Shown: positions 59,481 through 64,000 of the stretch, piece after piece
Numbering within the stretch: the stretch's first letter is position 1
How the letters are laid out: every line of letters begins with the position of its first letter
DNA from: Streptomyces chumphonensis
GTDB taxonomy: Bacteria; Actinomycetota; Actinomycetes; Streptomycetales; Streptomycetaceae
Assembly (NCBI RefSeq): GCF_014779715.1
Contig: NZ_JACXYU010000001.1
Coordinates: 186,001-250,000, forward strand
Length of the DNA stretch: 64,000 nt
Direction: 5' to 3'
Translations under genes and position numbers: made by a program
The notes under the pieces: model-generated
Database searches by the model: none
What the model saw: the letters and a program-made list of their open reading frames with translations, nothing else
Told to the model about the DNA's origin: nothing

Positions 59481-59933
59481 ATGGGCGAGAACACCGCCAC
59501 CGTCTTCCCCCAGGAGATCCTCGACCAGTGGGCCGGGCTCGGCATCGACCTGCCGTCCCTCTTCTCCGCCGGACACCTCGGGGAGCGGATGGGGCTGAAG
59601 ATCCTGCACGCCGCACCCGACCGCGTCGTCGGGACCCTGCCCGTCGAGGGCAACACCCAGCCCTACGGACTCCTCCACGGCGGCGCCTCCGCCGTCCTCG
59701 CCGAGACCCTCGCCTCGGTCGGTGCCATGCTCCACGGCGGCCCCGGCAAGGTGGCCGTCGGCGTCGACCTCAACTGCACCCACCACCGCGGTCTGCGCTC
59801 CGGCCTCGTCACCGGCACCGCCACCCCCGCCCACCTCGGCCGGACCACCGCCGCCTACGAGGTCGTCATCACCGACGAGCAGGACCGCCGCGTCTGCACC
59901 GCCCGCCTCACCTGCCTGCTGCGCGACGCCTGA
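59481..59933 (+). CDS. Hotdog-fold PaaI-type thioesterase
   Basis: A 150-residue acyl-CoA thioesterase of the PaaI/4-hydroxybenzoyl-CoA type. LLHGGASAVLAETLASVGA contains the conserved HGG and acidic catalytic residue, and VDLNCTHHRGLRSGLVTGTATPAHLGRTT follows. Such enzymes hydrolyse aromatic or short acyl-CoA esters. It lies 59 nt after the YdeP-like gene. The ATG has GGAG 11 nt upstream. A strong hairpin with the convergent livF ends the transcript. Confidence 0.9.
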   Translation: MGENTATVFPQEILDQWAGLGIDLPSLFSAGHLGERMGLKILHAAPDRVVGTLPVEGNTQPYGLLHGGASAVLAETLASVGAMLHGGPGKVAVGVDLNCTHHRGLRSGLVTGTATPAHLGRTTAAYEVVITDEQDRRVCTARLTCLLRDA

Positions 59934-59945
59934 GCACCACCACAC

Positions 59946-59987
59946 GTCGAAGGGCCGGCCACCCCACGGGTGGACCGGCCCCTCGAC
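59946..59987. terminator. Bidirectional terminator between thioesterase and livF
   Basis: A long near-perfect hairpin: GTCGAAGGGCCGG with CCGGCCCCTCGAC, plus CCACCC/GGGTGG, with one bulge and one mismatch. It fills the gap between the convergent stops. Confidence 0.7.
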
Positions 59988-60001
59988 CTCCGCCGCCGGG
60001 A

Positions 60002-60765
<764 letters not shown>

Positions 60766-60769
<4 letters not shown>

Positions 60770-61725
60770 GCCTCGTCCTTCCCCGGACCGTCCTGCGCCG
60801 CGCGCTCGTCGGTCACCTCACCGTCACGGGCCTGCGGCACGCCGCCGCCGTCGGTGCCGTCCGCACCCTCGGCGGCCTCCTCGGGCTCGGCCGACGCACC
60901 CAGGTACGCCTCCACGACCGCCGGATCACGCTGCACCTGTGAGGGAGACCCCTCGGCGATCTTCTTGCCGAAGTTCAGCACCATCACCCGGTCCGCCACC
61001 GACATCACCAGCCGCATGTCGTGCTCGATCAGCAGCACGCTCACGCCCAGCTCCCGGTTGATCCCCCGGATCAGCTCCTCCAGCTCCAGCTTCTCCGTCG
61101 GGTTCGTCCCCGCCGCCGGCTCGTCCAGCAACAGCACCTGCGGATCCGTCGCCAACGCCCGGGCGATCTCCAGCCGCCGCTGGTCGCCGTAGCTCAACGA
61201 CCCGGCGAGCTCGTTCAGCTTCGCCGCGAGTCCCACGAAGTCCAGCACCTCGTGCGCCCGCCGGTCACTCGCCCGCTCGGCCCGTCGCGCGTTCGGCAAC
61301 CCCAGCATGATCGACACCGGGTCCGACTTCAGCCGCGTCTCCGCCGCGATCTTCACGTTCTCCAACGCCGTCAACGCGCCGAACAACCGGATGTTCTGGA
61401 ACGTCCGCGCCAGGCCCAGGTGATTCACCAGATGCGGCTTGCGCCCCCGCAGCTCGTGTTCGCCCCCCGCACGCGGCCGGTAGGTGATCCGGCCCTCCTG
61501 CGGCACGTACGCGCCGGTCAGCGAGTTGAACAACGACGTCTTGCCCGCACCGTTCGGACCGATCACCGCGAGGATCTCCCCACGGCGCATGCTCAGCTCG
61601 ACGCCGTCCAGACTCGTCACACCGCCGAAGCGCAGCGTCACCCCGCTCGCGTCCAGCACCAGGTCGCCGGCGTCCGGCTCCGGCCGGCCCCCGGGCCCCT
61701 TGCCCTTGATCAGCTCCGTCGTCAT
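60766..61725 (-). CDS. livG: Branched-chain amino acid ABC transporter, ATPase LivG
   Basis: A 319-residue ABC ATPase with Walker A GPNGAGKTS, the LivG-typical long helical insert (ETRLKSDPVSIMLGLPNARRAERASDRR), signature LSYGDQRRLEIARAL, Walker B LLLDEPAAGTNP and VLLIEHDM. The last 45 residues are an acidic, probably disordered extension beyond the usual LivG end. It pairs with LivF and the LivHM channel. Both gene ends overlap neighbours by ATGA. Confidence 0.94.
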
Positions 61726-63086
61726 GACAGCCTGCCTCCCGCCGGCTCCGTCATCGCATCGGCGTCCGACTCACCGGACTCCGACAGCTTCAGCTCCCGC
61801 GCACGACGCCGCGACGGAATCACACCCTGCGGCCGGTAGATCATCATGATCACCAGCAGCACGCCCAGGTACATGTACCGGTCCTTGGGGTCCACGAAGT
61901 CCCGCAGCGCCTCCGGCAGCCACACCAGGAACGCGGCACCGAACAGCACACCGGCGATCGAACCCATACCACCGAAGATCACGTACGCCAGTACCAGCAC
62001 CGACAGCAGGATGACGAAGTTCTCCGAGTTGATGTAGCCCACCTTCGACGCGTACGCGACACCCGCGACGCCCGAGGTCGACGCACCGATGGCGAACGCC
62101 ATCAGCTTGAAGCGCACGGTGTTCACACCCGTCGACGCCGCCGCGACCTCGTCCTCACGGATCGCCGTCCACGCCCGGCCGACCTTCGAGTGCTCCAGCC
62201 GCCAGAAGAAGAACACCACGACCGCGATGAACACCAGCAGCAGGTAGTAGTACGGCATCGGGTCGATGACGCCCCACTCGTACGACCAGAACCCCAGGTC
62301 CAGCGAGAACCGCTCCACCTTGACGCCACCCGTGCCCCCGGTGACGTCGTCCAGGTTCTTCGCCGTCAGGTACACGATCTCGTGGAAGCCCAGCGTCACG
62401 ATGGCCAGGTAGTCACCGCGCAACCGCAGCGTCGGCGCGCCCAGCAGCACACCCGCCAGCAGGCACGTGACGATCGCCACCGGGATGACCGCGAAGTTGT
62501 TCAACTCCATCGGCGGCTGCACGGGCAGCGCGCCCGTCCAGTACGCCGCGCTGTAGGCACCGATCGCGAAGAACGCGATGAAGCCGAGGTCCAGCATCCC
62601 GGCCCAGCCGATGACCACGTTCAGGCCGATCGCCACCAGGACGTAGATCGCGATCTGGTCCACCAGCACCGTCTGCCAGTACCGCTCCAGACCCGACGGC
62701 AGGAAGACCGCCGCCGCCACCAGAGCGCCCAACGCACCCCAGCGCAGCCACTTCTCCTCGCGCCAGGCACGCCGCAGCTTCCCGCGCGGCTCCTCGACCA
62801 CCGACCGGTAGCCGTCCGAGACGGCCTTCACCTGCGGCGAGAGGAACTCCCTGACCGCCCACACCCCGACCGTCAACGCCAGCCACACCAGCAGCAGCGG
62901 CGAGGTGAGGTTCTCCTCCAGGGCGTAGAACAGGTCCCGCTGCGTGCCCTGCACGCCCGTCACCATCACCGCGAGGACCGCGAGCGCGATCATCGCGCCC
63001 AGCCGCTTCCAGCGCGGCCGCTGGTACCAGCGCACCGTCCTCAGCCGCTCCGCGGCCCGGCCGCGGACCAAAGCCTCCGCACTCAT
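61722..63086 (-). CDS. livM: Branched-chain amino acid ABC transporter, permease LivM
   Basis: A 454-residue permease with roughly ten hydrophobic segments. The C-terminal two thirds are the BPD_transp_2 domain (IYVLVAIGLNVVIGWAGMLDLGFIAFFAIGAYS and the cytosolic EAA-like loop GRAWTAIREDEVAAASTGVN). An N-terminal extension of about 130 residues carries two further helices. ATG 63086 overlaps the livH stop (ATGA). The longer frame above lies within livH. Confidence 0.93.
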   Translation of the reverse strand: MSAEALVRGRAAERLRTVRWYQRPRWKRLGAMIALAVLAVMVTGVQGTQRDLFYALEENLTSPLLLVWLALTVGVWAVREFLSPQVKAVSDGYRSVVEEPRGKLRRAWREEKWLRWGALGALVAAAVFLPSGLERYWQTVLVDQIAIYVLVAIGLNVVIGWAGMLDLGFIAFFAIGAYSAAYWTGALPVQPPMELNNFAVIPVAIVTCLLAGVLLGAPTLRLRGDYLAIVTLGFHEIVYLTAKNLDDVTGGTGGVKVERFSLDLGFWSYEWGVIDPMPYYYLLLVFIAVVVFFFWRLEHSKVGRAWTAIREDEVAAASTGVNTVRFKLMAFAIGASTSGVAGVAYASKVGYINSENFVILLSVLVLAYVIFGGMGSIAGVLFGAAFLVWLPEALRDFVDPKDRYMYLGVLLVIMMIYRPQGVIPSRRRARELKLSESGESDADAMTEPAGGRLS

Positions 63087-64000
63087 GCGGTCCTCCCCAG
63101 ACGCTCGCCCAGCAGACCCGTCGGCCGGAACATCAACACCACGACCAGCACGGCGAAGCCCGCCACGTAGCGCCACTCCTCACCCCAGAAGTACACGGTG
63201 AGGGTCTCCACGATGCCCAGCAGCATGCCGCCGAGCATGGCCCCGCGCACGTTGCCGATGCCGCCCAGCACCGCCGCCGCGAACGCCGTGATCCCCGGCA
63301 GGAAGCCCATCGTGTACACGACCTTGTTGTTCACTCCGAAGAGGAACCCCGCCGCACCACCGAGCAGACCACCGATCACGAACGTCCGCGAGACCACCTT
63401 GTCGATGTTCACGCCCATCAGCGACGCCACCTCGGGGTCCTGCGCCACCGCGCGGATACTCGACCCCAGCTTCGTCCGGTTCACCACGTAGTCCAGACCG
63501 ATCATCATGCCCACCGCGGACACGACGATCAGGATCATCGTCACGCTCAGCTCCGCACCGAAGAACGAGAACACCCTCTTGTTCTCGTACATGTCCGGCA
63601 TCGACAGCGAGTTGCGGCCGAACAGCTTCCCCGCCAGGTTGTAGAGGAAGAACGACGCGCCGATGGCCGTGATGAGGAACACCAGTCGTGGCGCTTTATG
63701 TCGCCGCAAAGGCCGGTAGGCGACCTTCTCCAACCCGTACGCGACCACACCACCGAACGCCGCACCCGCGAGCATTCCGACCACGACGTACAGGACCGAC
63801 TGCGCACCCGACGGGTCAGGAGCCGGAGCCCACACCGTCAGCGCCATCAGACCGCCGAAACCACCGAACATGAACACTTCGCTGTGCGCGAAGTTCAGAA
63901 GCTGAAGCACGCCGTAGACGAGCGTGTAACCGATGGCGATGACGGCATAAAGACAGCCGAGCACCACCCCTAGGACCAAGAAGTCCCAGAAAGCGTTGAG
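63083..64000 (-). CDS. livH: Branched-chain amino acid ABC transporter, permease LivH (5' end beyond window)
   Basis: At least 305 residues of a BPD_transp_2 permease: GYTLVYGVLQLLNFAHSEVFMFGGFGG is the LivH signature near the N terminus and GSSIRAVAQDPEVASLMGVN the cytosolic ATPase-coupling loop. The reading frame is open to the last base of the window (LNAFWDFLVLG...), so the true start and probably a substrate-binding protein gene lie beyond. A TTG at 63979 is not taken as the start. Confidence 0.93.
   Translation of the reverse strand, partial: LNAFWDFLVLGVVLGCLYAVIAIGYTLVYGVLQLLNFAHSEVFMFGGFGGLMALTVWAPAPDPSGAQSVLYVVVGMLAGAAFGGVVAYGLEKVAYRPLRRHKAPRLVFLITAIGASFFLYNLAGKLFGRNSLSMPDMYENKRVFSFFGAELSVTMILIVVSAVGMMIGLDYVVNRTKLGSSIRAVAQDPEVASLMGVNIDKVVSRTFVIGGLLGGAAGFLFGVNNKVVYTMGFLPGITAFAAAVLGGIGNVRGAMLGGMLLGIVETLTVYFWGEEWRYVAGFAVLVVVLMFRPTGLLGERLGRTA

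Overview
The window is chromosomal DNA of a Streptomyces or very close relative. Evidence: very high GC content, GTG starts and leaderless-type promoters, whiA, an RbpA protein, actinobacterial OpcA, a rare TTA codon in an accessory gene, and a gene order that (from memory, not by alignment) follows the core Streptomyces chromosome from the pentose-phosphate operon through whiA/uvrC, uvrA, uvrB, rpsA and polA to a livHMGF transporter. I saw no rRNA, tRNA, insertion sequence, prophage or CRISPR array.

Layout. 1-2433: a small detoxification/efflux module (partial FAD monooxygenase, MFS exporter, divergent TetR with a palindromic operator). 2500-9100: pentose-phosphate operon tkt-tal-zwf-opcA-pgl, with stop/start overlaps in its last three genes. 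9486-12034: heme A synthesis (ctaB, a conserved small protein, ctaA). 12129-17926: pgi, rbpA, secG, tpiA-pgk and gap, separated by strong GC-rich hairpins. 18109-23066: uvrC-rapZ-yvcK-whiA. 23142-24618: two small enzymes. 24809-30864: uvrA, a Rieske lipoprotein and a secreted phosphodiester-glycosidase-like protein. 30782-34512: a ter group (terC behind a probable yybP-ykoY Mn riboswitch, a TerD/FtsK-like fusion, terD). 34689-42990: uvrB, secreted GDPD, ogt, MFS, PIG-L deacetylase, methyltransferase, CapA lipoprotein. 43187-48775: pirin, HNH lipoprotein, TPR protein, coaE, PAC2 protein, rpsA. 49171-57023: methyltransferase-hrpB, acidic-tailed lytic transglycosylase, polA. 57136-59933: YdeP-type molybdopterin oxidoreductase and a hotdog thioesterase. 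60002-64000: livF-livG-livM-livH, with livH cut by the window edge.

The most notable pattern is regulatory. uvrB carries an exact match to the actinobacterial LexA-independent DNA-damage promoter (RecA-NDp/PafBC type, TTGTCRGTG-N8-TANNNT). Graded matches with the same 8-nt spacer, and the same 7-nt gap to the start codon, precede polA, ogt and uvrC. This suggests a leaderless DNA-damage regulon spanning the window. Through uvrC it may reach rapZ, yvcK and the sporulation regulator whiA. Other points are a TTA codon in the MFS exporter, a coding frame that runs through its own terminator into terC, a ribosome-binding-site hairpin in the rpsA leader, and several unassigned operator-like palindromes.
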